Shown here: positions 12,397 to 24,453 of the stretch, one piece after another
Layout: every line of letters starts with the position of its first letter
How positions within the stretch are numbered: the stretch's first letter is position 1
Notes under the pieces: model-generated
The model's database searches: none
What the model was told of the DNA's origin: nothing
What the model saw: the letters and a program-made list of their open reading frames with translations, nothing else
Position numbers and translations under genes: made by a program
Assembly (NCBI GenBank): GCA_036674765.1
Contig: JARVKI010000005.1
Coordinates: 62,001 to 126,000 of the forward strand
DNA from: Seiridium cupressi
Lineage: Eukaryota; Ascomycota; Sordariomycetes; Amphisphaeriales; Sporocadaceae
DNA length: 64,000 bases
Direction of reading: 5' to 3'

Positions 12397-14249
12397 ATGG
12401 CTAGTGCTGCTTCCAGTTTACACGGCGGTGTTTATATTCGTTCTCACCAAGGTTCTTCTCAAGCTCCTCAGATCTTTGCTTCATGTTATCAGAATCGTGG
12501 TTATGTGGAGACTTCTGATCCTTATTCGCGGATACGTTTATGGTATATAAGAAGGCCACGCTTCATGTTATGCCAGTCTTGTTGGGACAGCACGCGTATT
12601 CATCGCAACGCGGCTTCTACCGATCCCGTGCTCATTGAGATGATGCAGTCGCCATTATTGGTCCTGTTCATCGCACCTTTGGCACTAATCTTTCTCGAAG
12701 GCGATAAAGCTGATGGCACAGCGTTAGTAGAACCAGCTAGTTGCGAGTTGTGCCAAATTAACAAAGCTGCCCAAATTACATTTGAGGCTGCCAAATATCG
12801 TACTGGTGGCTCAAGTGACAGCGGGAATCTCGAGGACAGTGGATTTCAAGTTTTTACTCGGCCTGGGCAGGATCTCTCCAGGTTGGGCTTTGGACAGTCT
12901 GCATCGATCGCGAGTCATTCAGACAGTTCTGAGTGCTTTGGAAAGATTCAAGAATGGATACAAGAATGCTCGACTAAACATCTAGCATGTCGAAAGCCTT
13001 CCGGCTCCCGAGGGAGGAATTCCCCAGGCCCTAAGAGACTGGTTGACACGGGGGCACTTGATGATGAGATTAGCCTTAGACTCATAGAGTGGCCACTTGA
13101 TCCTAGCCAACCAGTGGAGTATTGTGCATTCAGCTACTGCTGGGGGCAGGATCCCAGTCTGTTCTTTACAACGACATTGGACACCTATGATGAACGGCTG
13201 AAGGGCTTCCAAATGGAGCAGATACCACGGACTATACGCGATGCAGTAAAGATCACTCGACGAGCCGGGTGCCGGTATCTGTGGGTATGTGCATATCAAC
13301 TCTGGTTCCAGGTTATTGGTCAATGTGAGGCATGGGCGCTAACATGCCATCAGATTGACGCTATTTGCATCATTCAAAGAGACAAGCTGGACCGGGAAGC
13401 CGAATCCTGTCGCATGCACCATATCTGCAGAAATGCATATCTGGTCATTGCCGCCACTGAAAATTCTTCGCCAGGCGATGGCATCTTTGCCTCTCGCCCA
13501 CCTGTTGGCAATTTTGAGTTCGATCACCTAGGCAAATCTTATCAGCTGAGCGTTATGGAGCATGTCGACCACAGCCCTCATTACATACTCGTGCTTGGAC
13601 TTATCAGGAAAGGCTGCTTGCTACACGCATAATTCACTACACCGCGAACGAGCTGGTGTGGGAATGTAGTTCAGGCTGTCATTGCGAGTGCCGCCAACTG
13701 CAGCATTATGACCCGGCGAATCAGTATGATATAGGACTAAGCCTACAAAGCCATTACTTTCGGTACATAGGGACGAACGAGGGGTGGAAATCGGTCATCG
13801 AGCATTACAGTGTGAGAAACCTCACTGTACAGTCGGACAAACTTACTGCACTAGCCGGGCTGGCAAGGCGGTTTTCTACTCCCAGTATGGGCAAATACCT
13901 TGCAGGGATTTGGTACTCACAGCTCCCAGATGCCTTGCCATGGCGGATACAACTACCAAAAAAGCCAGGTCAGTATCGTGCACCTTCTTGGTCATGGGCC
14001 TCTCTTGACGGCGAAGTCATGGGTATCGGCTCGGCGTTCAGGACGGAGGGCGCAAACTGTGTTAAAGTGCTTGACGCTGGTTGTACTCCGGCCGGGGAAG
14101 ATCCATTGGGAGCAGTCTCTGATGGCTACATCCTTTTGGAGGGCAAGTTCGCACCACTAGACCCCGATAAAGGAACGTGGGCCTTGAAGATAAAATCTTT
14201 CGGGTTGTCTTTAATACTGAAGAGATCCGTGAGAGTGGACGGTGCTTAG
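12397..14249 (+). pseudogene. HET (heterokaryon incompatibility) domain protein, broken
   Basis: HET-domain proteins trigger incompatibility or cell-death reactions when unlike fungal cells fuse. The conserved blocks are visible: EYCAFSYCWG near 13113, then IPRTIRDAVKITRRAGCRYLW, then after a 69-bp intron (13285-13353) IDAICIIQ, then RAWTYQERLLATR, and far downstream APSWSWASLDGEV. The intron is a multiple of three, so the frame also reads through it. Just before the third block the frame changes: codons are in one register up to 13575 and in another from 13584, and about eight bases cannot hold an intron. Two extra bases near 13579-13583 explain it best. The start is uncertain: 12397 is the first ATG, but 12640 is as likely. 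The C-terminal half to 14249 stays open, so the damage looks recent. Confidence 0.75.
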
Positions 14250-14490
14250 AAGAGGATTGATGCAGAACATGTCAACAATGACGTCTTTTTAGATAGGCAA
14301 AACAGTATAGTCAGAATTGTCTAGAGTTGGCTTAGAGCTACAGAACATGAATAAAATCACTATAGTTGACATACTTGTCTGAATATAATTCCTTCTCATC
14401 TACACTTTAACGCGTAATTTATCCACACAAATACAACCTAGCGTGAGGCTAACCGAGACCACTAGATTTTCATTTAAAGCAGTAAACAAC

Positions 14491-16325
14491 CTATCCTTGA
14501 CTAAGAGGCCTCAAGTTGATGTATAGCCCATTTGCTGGTTTGATAGTGATAACACCTCGTGGCAGAATCTTGGCCTCGTCCATTGCCAGTTTCCAAGAGA
14601 AACTGCGAACCATAGAAGCCAACAGGCACCGCATCTCTGCCTTGGCGAAACCTTGACCGATGCAACTCCGGGGTCCATGAAGGAACGTCAAGAACTCGTA
14701 ATTGCTACTAGCGCCTCCATTTGTGTTTGGCTTGCCATCGGTGATCCAACGCTCCGGGCTGAATTCACCAGCCGCTGGGCCCCAGAGCTCGGGTGAGCGG
14801 TTCATTTGCCACATTGACAGGACCACAATGACGCCCTTTGGGATAGGTTGACCAGCTAGGTTCGAGTCGCGGATAGCCTCACGCATGGTGATGGGCACAG
14901 TAGGATACAAACGGAATGTCTCATTCATAACCCCATTGAGATAGGGCAATGGCTCAAGAACTCCGGCTATATCGAAAGACTCGTCTATGATAGAGTCATC
15001 GGGGAGGGCCTCGCGTATTTCTTCCCGAAGCGTTTGCTGGAAACCTTGGTTCTTTGCTAGCAGATAGCATGCCCAAGTGAAAGCGGATGACGTAGTCTCG
15101 TGTCTACCGGATAAGATTGTCAGCACACAGAAGACCCGAGGTCAATACGATGGGAACTGGGGGGTGGTAGAACGGCAACTTACCCAGCAGCCAAGAAAGT
15201 CAAGAGTTGGTCTTTCAGCTCCATGTCCGTAAAGTTGCCCGATTTGACCAAGAGGGACAAAACATCAAAGTGACTATCTTCAGATTTGGCGATGAGTGCT
15301 TTCTTTTCCTGCATCATTGGCAAACAGATTTCGTTCAGACGGCCGGTCAAGTACTTGAAGAGATTGTTCATCTTCCACGGCAGCATTCGTACGAACTGGA
15401 TGCCAAAGACGAAGGACGTCACGGAAAACAAGATCTTTTCCGCGGCCGGCTCAAGAAGTTGCTCATACACGTCGAGGAGCGGATCATTCGATCTTTTCAG
15501 CATGTTGAATTCTCGGCCCAGACCAGCGACCCCGATGATATCCAGCGTGGCCCTGCTGGCCCAGGCGGAGACTTCAATCACGTCCGAGCCCTTCGCCTTT
15601 TCCGGTCCACTTTCGAAGACTTCTTCCCGGATAGTTGTCGTCATTAGAACAGCCTTTTTCCACATCATGGGGTAAAGATCTTTGATGTGTCGGAAGTGAA
15701 ATGCTGGCATGGTGTTCTTGCGCAGGAATTTGTGCTGGTCGCCCTCCACGACGATGAGCCCGGCGCCCAGGACATGACGCAGAAATCCACTGATTTTCGG
15801 CGGCTTGACGAATTCGTAGGCTTTGTGGACGAGTAAGTCTGCTAACATTCTAGGTTTCGTGACTAACACCAGCTTGTCAAAGGCGCTCAAGTTCAGAAGC
15901 TCCTCTCCAGGGTATTGCTTGATCAAGTCCAGGAACAGGTCGCCCGGTGGCCTTTCAGTCACGAGGATAGACCGATGGGCAACGCTTATAAAAGACTAGT
16001 TTGTACCCAATTAGTGTCTAGTTCGCACATAACAAGGCTGTATGTATGTTTTAGCTGTCCTGTTTAGATTCGTACTTACTCTTGGACCCGGGACATTTCT
16101 TAGCGGGCTCAATAGTTTCGGATATACAAGTCCCCAAAACAGGGCGCCAGATGCGTAATTTGCTAGGAAGATAATTACCACTGTCCATAGGTGATTTTCC
16201 GAGTCGTAATGCCGCGGGAATAAGTTCTGGATGTAGTCGCCCAGAAACTTGATTAGAAGCGACGATTCAAGAGTCGCTATGAGGGTGAGGCTCGGGAACG
16301 TAAGAATTTGATAGAATAAACCCAT
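14491..16325 (-). CDS. Cytochrome P450 monooxygenase
   Basis: An ER-bound haem monooxygenase. Three minus-strand exons, 16080-16325, 15184-15995 and 14491-15103, join to 556 residues. The N-terminus has two hydrophobic segments followed by the proline-rich hinge NVPGPR. Later come the I-helix oxygen-binding motif AGHETTSSAF (split by the second intron), the ExxR motif ETFRLYP, the PERF region FSPERW and the haem motif FLHGPRSCIGQGF with Cys as the iron ligand. All key residues are present, so it should be active. It is divergently placed to the membrane-protein gene at 17634 with about 1.3 kb between them, and opens the metabolic island. The N-terminal half (VEGDQHKFLRKNTMPAFHF) resembles fungal clan members that act on lipophilic, often terpenoid, substrates. 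The substrate is not predictable. Confidence 0.92.
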
Positions 16326-17633
16326 TTTCTATCCGGGTTATCGAGAGGTTTATCAACTGGAGAATCAACGAGAAGATGATTCGATCGTGGAATATATGCA
16401 GAAAAGTCCGAAAAGTAGCTCCCTACAGTCATGTAGACAGACGGCATAGAGAGAGTGTATGATATCAGGCGCGATGATATATCTGCCAGGTATGAAACAA
16501 TCCAGGAGACCCTACAGTGATCAACTATCGGGCTATGTGGGTATAAATGATCACATGTCCAATAGCGGCCGTGGGAGCCTATACAAGGAGCAACTTGGCT
16601 GATGGTAATGTAGAATATGACTTACCGTACCTCGGTCCTACTGGCATGTCTGTTCATTTGACTATCCGCGGGGTTAAGACAACAGGGCCCATCGCTGTTA
16701 ACATTGACCAACAAATATTGTATTGTGCATAAAGCCGCTAGACATACGTGGCGGATCTTCTCGAGATTACCTCGGAGCACTTTTGTGGGAACTGCGACTT
16801 GCGACTTAACTGAACCAATTGACATACGAGCCCGGATGAGCTGACTAGGCTGAGCCTGTAGATCTTGGAGACATAACGGTAGATCGGGGTGCATAAAACT
16901 AGGGTCATGCTACTACCAAAGGCCAGGTACTTGGCGCTCTTGTTTGAAGAATGTGTCGCATGTATCCTTGAATACTTTACGTGCCAGGTGTATGACAGTC
17001 TTTGTGGGGGCGGGGTGATACAGTCTTGGCAGAGATCTGATAATCTAGCGTTGATGGAGGTCGCAAAGTAGGTTTGGATTGGGCTTAGCGTGGCAGGTTG
17101 ACAGATACATCGTCCTGGCGTAGACACACTAAGTCTTGGGGTAATTGCCTGCATATCTGTTATTTGCGAATCGGAACGAGGCGGGTAGACTCCAATATGT
17201 TTCATCCAACGTAACCGTCACGGGGACGATGATGACGTACCAAAAGTTGAATAGTCGCAGCTCCGCTGTTATACCCTCGCAAACTAGCACTAATACAGCA
17301 TGACATCGTCTCGAGGCACAACTTGTCTTACCCCAGGACCAGCGTGGCGTTTCCGGAATGGGGTGCAGGGTTCACGCACATGTGAGACGGATCAGTCTTC
17401 CGTGGTACAAACCATTAGGCCACATCCAAACAAAAGACTACCCGTATTAAACCGGGCATGATTACCCAGCTGAGTATGCTTGAGTGAATGCTGAGAACAC
17501 TGCCAGTAACCAGCGCTCGAACAAATGCAGATCCTCTCCTTGTGTTTCAAGACCCATCGACCATCCCGAGAATCTTGCACTTGGTGACGACGAATACTAC
17601 GGAAGAGACAACAGTCACTGTCAGAAACTGAAG
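16326..17633. other. Divergent intergenic region, P450 / membrane protein
   Basis: Shared upstream region of two diverging genes. Short frames on both strands have no family features. No clear paired CGG triplets of a Zn2Cys6 site were picked out by eye. Confidence 0.4.
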
Positions 17634-18882
17634 ATGCCCGCATCAAAACTCTTACCAATAACCCTTATCCTCTCATGTGCCCTCCTTGGTGGCTATGCCA
17701 GCATCTTTCTCTCGTTTCACCATGGATTTTTTGACGCACTGCAGATATGCACCTCATCAGTCTCTACGTCCAAGAGAGAGTGTACCCTGAATATGCCGCA
17801 TGTTGCTCATATCCCATCATACACAAAAATTCCCCCCATAGACTCCCGCCTCACCATACTATTTGAGTTCTTTGCCCAGGGCCTGATGAGTCAAGGCTCT
17901 GAGGATGGTCTCGATGTCCAGGCTATCGTAGCCATGAGCTACCTGGCTGCCCAATTCGGCGGTGCCTGGTATTTGCTTGCACTTGAGGGCCTACGTAAGG
18001 GCAATGCTGGTACAGTTCTGAGCCAGTACGTACTTCCCTTTCCTTGTCTCCTTCCTTTTGGAAAGACGCTGACAGTCTGCTAACAGCACTGGGAAATTCG
18101 GCATCGTCTTCCAAGTCGCTACCATTACCGTAGTTGGCCCAATATTCCTGGTGATACACCTCTTGTCGTATCAGAACCACTACCAGAACAACATAACGGT
18201 CGAACTGTTGGACTTGGAACTGCTTCCGATATCTTTCAGTTTGGCCTATATAGTTCCAACAATTGGCCTAGTCTTGCCACTGTTGAAATATTTAACGCCT
18301 GCGGGGGACTATCTTGCGATATCTCTTTGGCAACCGTTCCCCCTCTATCAATCCGCTCTCCAATACATATTTCGCCATGTTGCAGGCCGCAAAAAGATGC
18401 GAGATCCACGGCCTGACCGCGGCGAAGCTCGGCTATATGAGGAAACCCTCGGAAAAGCTTACAGATTTATTCTCTCAATAACTATCGGGTTCCATGTTAT
18501 TGTCCTGGGTGCAATCACAATGCCTCACCTGACAAGCATTTTCCCCAAGATATCGGCGATGGATCTTTTGAGTCCAGACTCTCTGGTGAGTCCAGCAACT
18601 CTCGCGCTATTAAATCCCCCCGTGTCAGCTGCTGCTGCCAGATCTATCGTTGTCTCATTCTTGCGGTGGGACGTATACTGCTGTTGCGCGGCCTTCATCA
18701 TTTGGGCGACGTATCTCTTGTGTTCAGCACAGAAAAGTGTAACTCCCTTAGGTGTTATCACCCGAGTTCTGTTTTGGACATTGATCGGTGGACCTGTTAC
18801 GCCCGCTATTATGCTTTTATGGCAACGTGATATTGGGGTGATGGATGCCGTGGACTACTGGGGGTTTACGAAAAGGGAATAA
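17634..18882 (+). CDS. Multi-pass membrane protein of unknown function, possibly a membrane-bound terpene-cyclase-like enzyme
   Basis: Two exons, 17634-18025 and 18087-18882 (60-bp intron), give 395 residues. I count about seven to eight hydrophobic segments: an N-terminal one (ITLILSCALLGGYASIFL), then near residues 105-130, 140-160, 180-205, 250-275, and two or three in the last 120. Conserved-looking polar spots are AAQFGGAWYLL, LKYLTPAGDY and GGPVTPAIMLLW. There is no transporter or GPCR signature. Size, topology and its place beside P450, SDR and FMO genes recall the multi-pass proteins of fungal terpenoid clusters (the AscI/MacJ type that cyclise prenyl chains by protonation), but that link is inference and I cannot confirm homology. 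The ATG at 17634 is chosen because it lies directly before the first hydrophobic segment. Confidence 0.8.
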
Positions 18883-19040
18883 GACAATTCCAGATCTCCG
18901 CAGCCAAGGTTCGACTTGTCTTGGCTGATATAGCAAGGACGAAAGACCGCTAGTAGTGAGTAAAATAATCGTCGTTGCCTACAAACACACATGGCATAAA
19001 TCTACCACTGAAGGCCAAGCTCCTATGCCGCAGACATGAC

Positions 19041-20892
19041 TTATTCCCCCCATGAGATAGCCGCTCTGACACCGATAGCGCGATTTATGCGATCCAGTAT
19101 ATCTTGACTTTTGCTCTTCTGCTGTTTTGTGGCGAAGGGGCAGTATGTCACCAACCTTATTGGTTGAAGGATGACCAATGCAGCCGCTCCATCGTGAGGC
19201 ATGGAAACCGGATGGCCATTCGCATCTAAGTCCCCCATGGCGAATGGTACGCTCCGGAGCATGTCGTCAATTGTCGAACCAATATTTTGCTTCAAGATGG
19301 GCACACATTCCATCCAGGCTGATGCTTCATCGATGGCTCCGTGCTCGGTATCGCTGCTTGAAACGCGGGTGGCCTCGTAGTGTTCAAGGATAGTCAACAA
19401 TAGAACAAGACGCGCAGACCGAACCAGAATAATAGTACAAGCTGTTTCGGGGTCATAAAATTTTGCTTTTGTTGCGACTTCGCCCAAGGCTGCTGGGGCG
19501 CTGCGGCCTTCAAAAGCACGTTTCCAGTAACATCCGGCGTCCAGATCCCAGCTATCAAACTCGTCGAGGGCTTCAAGACATGCGCGTAAGAGCGATAAAG
19601 CCGTGTCGTCCAGATCGTCTCGTTCAAGGGCCGGCGATTTGTCGTCATTCCCCAAAAAACCACCGTGCCGACCTGTCCTGCATCTAAACAGATTGTGCCT
19701 GAGCCGGAGACTTCTCGCCATCAACGACACGGCGCGCATCATCGGATCAAACTGACTGATCCACGAGACCAACCCTCCAGGATCACTATAGCTGTCATCC
19801 TGATGCATAAATGAATGTATTTGCTATATTCCACTGTTAGATGTTATGCTCTGCAATCAGTGGTCCGAGGAGCAGAGTGTGATCGGTTTAGACTTACAAG
19901 CTTTATGAGGCTTAAGAGGAACAGTTCGAATCCTCTTCCAGAGCAGAACTGCTCAACACCTCGCTTCTCTAACAGATAGTAGAGACCTGATGCGTGTTCA
20001 TGAAGGTCTCCCTGGCCTTCCCCACTGATGTCCTGTCCACTTGTCAGACATTGCAAACACGGAGTGATCTAGTGGCGCTTTGGGCGCCTCTCACCTTGAA
20101 CATGCAGAGCAACAAAACTGTGCAGATCACTCGATCATGAGTGACTTCGTCTTGAGTCTGAATAGTCTTGCGAAGCGCTCGGACGGCACGGCCATAGTTC
20201 TGATATGACTGCAGACGGAACCTTTCCCCACCAAATTGGTTGTAAGCAGCCATTTGGGCGACACTCATGGTTGCAACTTCCAAGAGACCATGATTGTTAT
20301 CATCACTATACAGACCAGGTAGGAAGCTCAAATGACCAGGAAAGCTATCAGCCTCACAAGGCGTCACGAACCGACGGATAAAGTAGCAGAGCGATACTTG
20401 TTCGTATGAGATCTGCGGCTGGGGAGGAATAGTTGGTGGCTTGGGGCGAGTCTGCACAATGACTGTATTGCTACTGCCACCCTGCGGCTGTGACTGCGAC
20501 TGCGGCTGAGGGTGAGGCTGGGGCTGTGAGTCGCTTGTGGCACATGAATATTCACTTCGCCGTCTTTGTGTGGAGGTGACTTCCTGTTTCGGGGCATACT
20601 CTTGATTTCGGAAGTGGAACCGATCAGTGTAGCCCGGGCAAGGTTGTCCGTAGATAGTGCAACGCCGACATGATGGCTTATTTTCGTCGCACTAGGCACG
20701 GGTAAAGTCATGGCGTCAGCGAATCGAATCCCGATGGAAAAAAAGTAAACGAGCCGGGGGTGAACCGAAGCGGGAGCGGATGAAACGTCTCGATTCGTTC
20801 TCATGGCCGTTGCCCACTGACGTGGCACTCACCTTCACCTTGCGCTGGCGACAGCGCTTGCAACCGGTACTAAATCGTCCCGGAAAGACCAT
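19041..20892 (-). CDS. Zn2Cys6 fungal transcription factor
   Basis: A binuclear zinc-cluster DNA-binding regulator. Four minus-strand exons, 20833-20892, 20095-20691, 19898-20032 and 19041-19823, give 524 residues. The zinc cluster is complete and split by intron 1: CKRCRQRKVK in exon 1, then CDENKPSCRRCTIYGQPC, with six Cys in CX2CX6CX6CX2CX6C-like spacing. A Gln/Pro/Ser-rich linker follows. The rest is a helical fungal regulatory region (LHEHASGLYYLLEKRG; a C-terminal half with LVSWISQFDPMMRAVS). It diverges from the SDR gene at 21598, as pathway regulators often do, so it is the best candidate for controlling the 14-35 kb island. An alternative upstream Met exists in frame (20943) but 20892 gives the compact N-terminus usual for this class. 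Confidence 0.9.
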
Positions 20893-21597
20893 ATTCGCTA
20901 GCAACGGATGGTATATCACAGAACGGCAACGTTTCCAGGCCAAGGAGCAGATACTCTACGCATCGGGAGCAGAAATATGGGGATGGAGGTGGAATGTTCG
21001 CGGGACGTCATGGAGTAATGCACGAATTCTTCAAGGTCGCTCAGCTCCTGCTGCGAGATCCGACTATTGATGCGCGACTGCCTTACCCCACAAAGATGGG
21101 TACGTGGGAACGTTCCGTTTCACAGTTTGACTGTCGGTACTACGGATGGACATTGCTGATCATAGCCTTGTTTTGGGTTGGGCCACGCCAAATAAACTTT
21201 CTCTAGCATACCCCATACCCGCTAATGTTTCGTTCAGGTGCTCGGACGTTCTGGCTAAAAAGGGCTTAGTTTGCGAGCAGCTGGCCTGTGTCTGCCTAGC
21301 TGCTAGTAATTCATGGCAATGAGTGAACGAGCCGAGGCTTGACTATAGATTTGGTCATAGCCTTTCAGTGGAGATACTCAAACTCGTGAGTATTGTTGAA
21401 AGCAGATATTATATGAGAGTTATGCGTACTAATTGGAACTCCCTTCACAATAGTATCGCGAAGGATGCGCTCTCGGGTCTTGCAGCATCGTGTGTGGTGT
21501 ATGAACTGTTGCATTCGGTCACACAAGTCTCCCCTACCTGTCGCCCATTTCTCTGAACTCAGTTGAACATCATCTAATAAGTCATCGCCAAACCATC
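20893..21597. other. Divergent intergenic region, Zn2Cys6 regulator / SDR
   Basis: Shared upstream region of the regulator (minus) and the SDR (plus). No supported coding sequence. Confidence 0.4.
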
Positions 21598-22716
21598 ATG
21601 GCTTCAATGTTGTACTCTCCAACGTTAGATGTCGCTGCCACCTTGCGTCAGATTATCTTTTCGCCGCTGTTGTCCGGATCACTGCTCCTTGCCGTCACGT
21701 ACGCTCCTAACTCTGTGCGTGATGTTATTTATAACATCGCCAGACGACTGCCTGGTCTGCATTTATCAACTCGAAGCTTGGATCTATCTACGACTACCAC
21801 AGCACTGCGTACACTTCTCGCGCTCAGCATCCTTCGCCAGTTGAACCATGCGCTTGGCACCATGGCTGCTAACTCGTGGCGTCTTACTCCAAGCAGGGGC
21901 TGGGACTGGCCCAGTGAGATCGCAGTAGTCACAGGCGGCTCAAGCGGCATTGGTAAAAGCATTGTCGAGAAGCTTTCCGTTCTCGGCGTGCGTGTCGCCG
22001 TCCTCGATGTTCAAGATCTGCCGGGGTCTATGAAAGTGGATCCCCGCGTTCGTCTCTTCAAGTGCGATGTGACATCGTCCGAGTCTATTGCAGCGGCCGC
22101 CAATGCTATCCGTCAGGAATTTGGGCACCCGACTATACTCATCAACAATGCCGGCATTACTCGGCCGATGCCAATCCTCAAAATGCCAGAGTCTTTCTTG
22201 CGAAAGATTTTCGGCGTCAACTGCCTCTCTCTTTGGTTGACCACTCAGCAATTCCTCCCTCATATGATCCAAATGAACAAGGGCCACGTAATTACCGTTG
22301 CCAGCATCGCATCGTTTGTGGCCTTGCCCATGGCGGCTGATTATTCCGCATCGAAAGCCGGTGCTTTGGCATTCCATGAGTCACTCACATGCGAGCTCAA
22401 GCACTGCTATAAGGCACCGAATGTCTTGACAACGGTCGTTCAACCCAACTTTGTCCGCACTCCACTTGTCGAGGATTTCGCGGATCATCTCGAACGCTCG
22501 GGTGTTCGCATGCTCACAAGTGATGATATTGCCGAGCCAATAGTCGCTCAGCTCAAGAGTCGACAAGGCGGCCAATTGATTATTCCCAGATCTGCGTCAC
22601 CGATTTCCGGTATCAGAGGATGGCCAACCTGGTTACAGGAATTGCTACGGGATGTTCTAGGCCGTCAGTCATTGGGTATAGAGGATAAATATTCTGTGGA
22701 GGTGTTGGCAACCTAG
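21598..22716 (+). CDS. Membrane-anchored short-chain dehydrogenase/reductase (17beta-HSD/retinal dehydrogenase type)
   Basis: An NAD(P)-dependent oxidoreductase of the classical SDR fold, 372 residues, single exon. About 100 N-terminal residues with hydrophobic segments precede the Rossmann fold, as in lipid-droplet or ER-bound SDRs of the retinol and 17beta-hydroxysteroid group. Visible motifs: TGGSSGIGKS (cofactor loop), CDVTSS, NNAG, catalytic Ser in TVASIASF, and YSASK (Tyr and Lys), so the active site is complete. It diverges from the Zn2Cys6 regulator and precedes a hydrolase and a Baeyer-Villiger-type monooxygenase, suggesting it oxidises a secondary alcohol to a ketone or the reverse on a lipophilic substrate. 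That role is inference. Confidence 0.9.
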   Translation: MASMLYSPTLDVAATLRQIIFSPLLSGSLLLAVTYAPNSVRDVIYNIARRLPGLHLSTRSLDLSTTTTALRTLLALSILRQLNHALGTMAANSWRLTPSRGWDWPSEIAVVTGGSSGIGKSIVEKLSVLGVRVAVLDVQDLPGSMKVDPRVRLFKCDVTSSESIAAAANAIRQEFGHPTILINNAGITRPMPILKMPESFLRKIFGVNCLSLWLTTQQFLPHMIQMNKGHVITVASIASFVALPMAADYSASKAGALAFHESLTCELKHCYKAPNVLTTVVQPNFVRTPLVEDFADHLERSGVRMLTSDDIAEPIVAQLKSRQGGQLIIPRSASPISGIRGWPTWLQELLRDVLGRQSLGIEDKYSVEVLAT

Positions 22717-23343
22717 GAGTTACGACGCCTCAAATATTTTGAATATTCTCACTTTTGAACACAAGCCAACAATGAAATGGCAATTTTTGGAAATAACCTG
22801 CAACTTAATCTACATCTTTTTGGAAAGTAAATCGTTAAGAATGTCAGTAAAAGTCACCTCTAAGAGTGCGGGCATATGAATATACGATCTTAGATAGATT
22901 CCTTCGTTTCAGATGTCTTTCAGGTTTTAAAATCAGCCATTGAATAATTATATCATCTTCTGATTATTAGTGCTTGTTATGGTGATTGGACCTGAAAGTT
23001 TGTATTACATTGGTCGCTCTGACCAACTACCGTATCCCTGCTCCTGATCGGCACGAGTGGACCCGCAACCTTAGCGGACCAGCAACCCTTTCCTCGCCTT
23101 TTCAAAGCCGATGGCTCCGTCTTTCACATTCATTCCGCATGGTATGTCAACTGAAGAACCGAGGCACGGCCATGCCCAAGACTGTGAATATGCTTTCCGA
23201 GGTCTTCCTTTATAAGCTTTATATACTATTCGGGACATTTTATTGTGTTGCCCTCCGCTTCCCGTTATAAGATTAAAGCGCATATTGTTCTGAGTTGTTT
23301 TATGAGCTGTATTTTATCTCCAGTGTGAGTGCTATCTCCCGTC
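22717..23343. other. Intergenic region
   Basis: AT-rich upstream region of the hydrolase gene. No supported gene. Confidence 0.4.
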
Positions 23344-24453
23344 ATGATACCGATTACAATCTACCTTCGAGTCATTGTATTTACGCCTTGGATCCTTTTG
23401 CGCTTCCTCTTCGATATTGCCACCTATCTTCTTCCTTGGATGCGCCCAGCCACAGAATGGTCGCTACAACAGGCTGTTCGCGTGCGTGCAGTCCGATTAG
23501 TGTTACTTTACTGGTCACTTCTCCGCCGCGGAGACCGCTTGAGGCTCGATCCCGGCCAGGAACGAAACAGATTTGAAATCATTCAGACACAGCCACCAAA
23601 ATTCTACGTGGGCCCTCTTTATGACGTCTTCATTCGACCAGAACTCTTAGGGGCAACTTGGACACCCTCACGGCCAACACTGGCCGAGAAGGTGGATTCA
23701 AAAGTTTTGGTTGCCCTTCATTTTCATGGTGGCGGCTTCGTCATTGGCGACGGGCGTGACCATGACACAGGGTTCCTAGCTCGCACGTTCGTGGAACATC
23801 TGGGTTGCACTCATGTCTGCACGCCCCAGTACAGACTAGCTAGTCACAGAAGGGGAGAATTTCCAGCGCCATTGCAAGATGCTGTCACGGCGTATGTCCA
23901 TTTGCTGGAAGTTTTGCGTATTCCGCCAAGCCAGATCATTTTGTCTGGCGACTCGGCGGGCGGAAATATGGTACTCGGCTCGCTGCGATACATCAACGAT
24001 TATGGACCGGAGCTGGGAGTCCCAGCGCCTCGAGCCGTCGCTCTATGGTCCCCGTGGGTTGATGTCAGCGCGGCGCTTCTTCAAGATATCAAGCAGTCCC
24101 CCAACTATCAGACAGATTATCTTAATGCCGAGTTCGGTCAGTGGGGTGCAATGGCAGTCTCGGCTTCGCGCACAATTGATCCAGCTGGGCCTTACCTATC
24201 TCCACTACACCACCCTTTCAAACTGGATGCCGATATTCCAATGTTTGTAAATGCAGGGGAGCGCGAGGTGCTGTGTCACGACATCAAAGAATTCTCAAAG
24301 CGTTTTCAAGATTGTGGCTGGAGACTACGTTTCCTTGTATCAAAAGGCTGTCCTCACGATATTCTGTTACTTGGACCAAGGATGGGATTTTCCAGGGAGG
24401 CGAAGGAGATCGTGGTGTATGCTAAGACATATCTGTCGAGTGTCTCAATATGA
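23344..24453 (+). CDS. Alpha/beta hydrolase, hormone-sensitive-lipase (esterase) family
   Basis: A carboxylester hydrolase of about 369 residues, single exon. The first 40 residues hold one or two hydrophobic helices (IYLRVIVFTPWILL), suggesting membrane attachment. The oxyanion-hole motif HFHGGGFV and the nucleophile elbow GDSAGG are both typical of the HSL family. The acid residue probably lies in NAGEREVLCHD and the catalytic His in KGCPHDILLL. The frame is open five codons further upstream but only from a GTG, so the ATG at 23344 is chosen. With the flavin monooxygenase 1.1 kb downstream it could cleave an ester or lactone made by Baeyer-Villiger oxidation. That pairing is inference; a role in deacetylation is equally possible. 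Confidence 0.9.
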   Translation: MIPITIYLRVIVFTPWILLRFLFDIATYLLPWMRPATEWSLQQAVRVRAVRLVLLYWSLLRRGDRLRLDPGQERNRFEIIQTQPPKFYVGPLYDVFIRPELLGATWTPSRPTLAEKVDSKVLVALHFHGGGFVIGDGRDHDTGFLARTFVEHLGCTHVCTPQYRLASHRRGEFPAPLQDAVTAYVHLLEVLRIPPSQIILSGDSAGGNMVLGSLRYINDYGPELGVPAPRAVALWSPWVDVSAALLQDIKQSPNYQTDYLNAEFGQWGAMAVSASRTIDPAGPYLSPLHHPFKLDADIPMFVNAGEREVLCHDIKEFSKRFQDCGWRLRFLVSKGCPHDILLLGPRMGFSREAKEIVVYAKTYLSSVSI

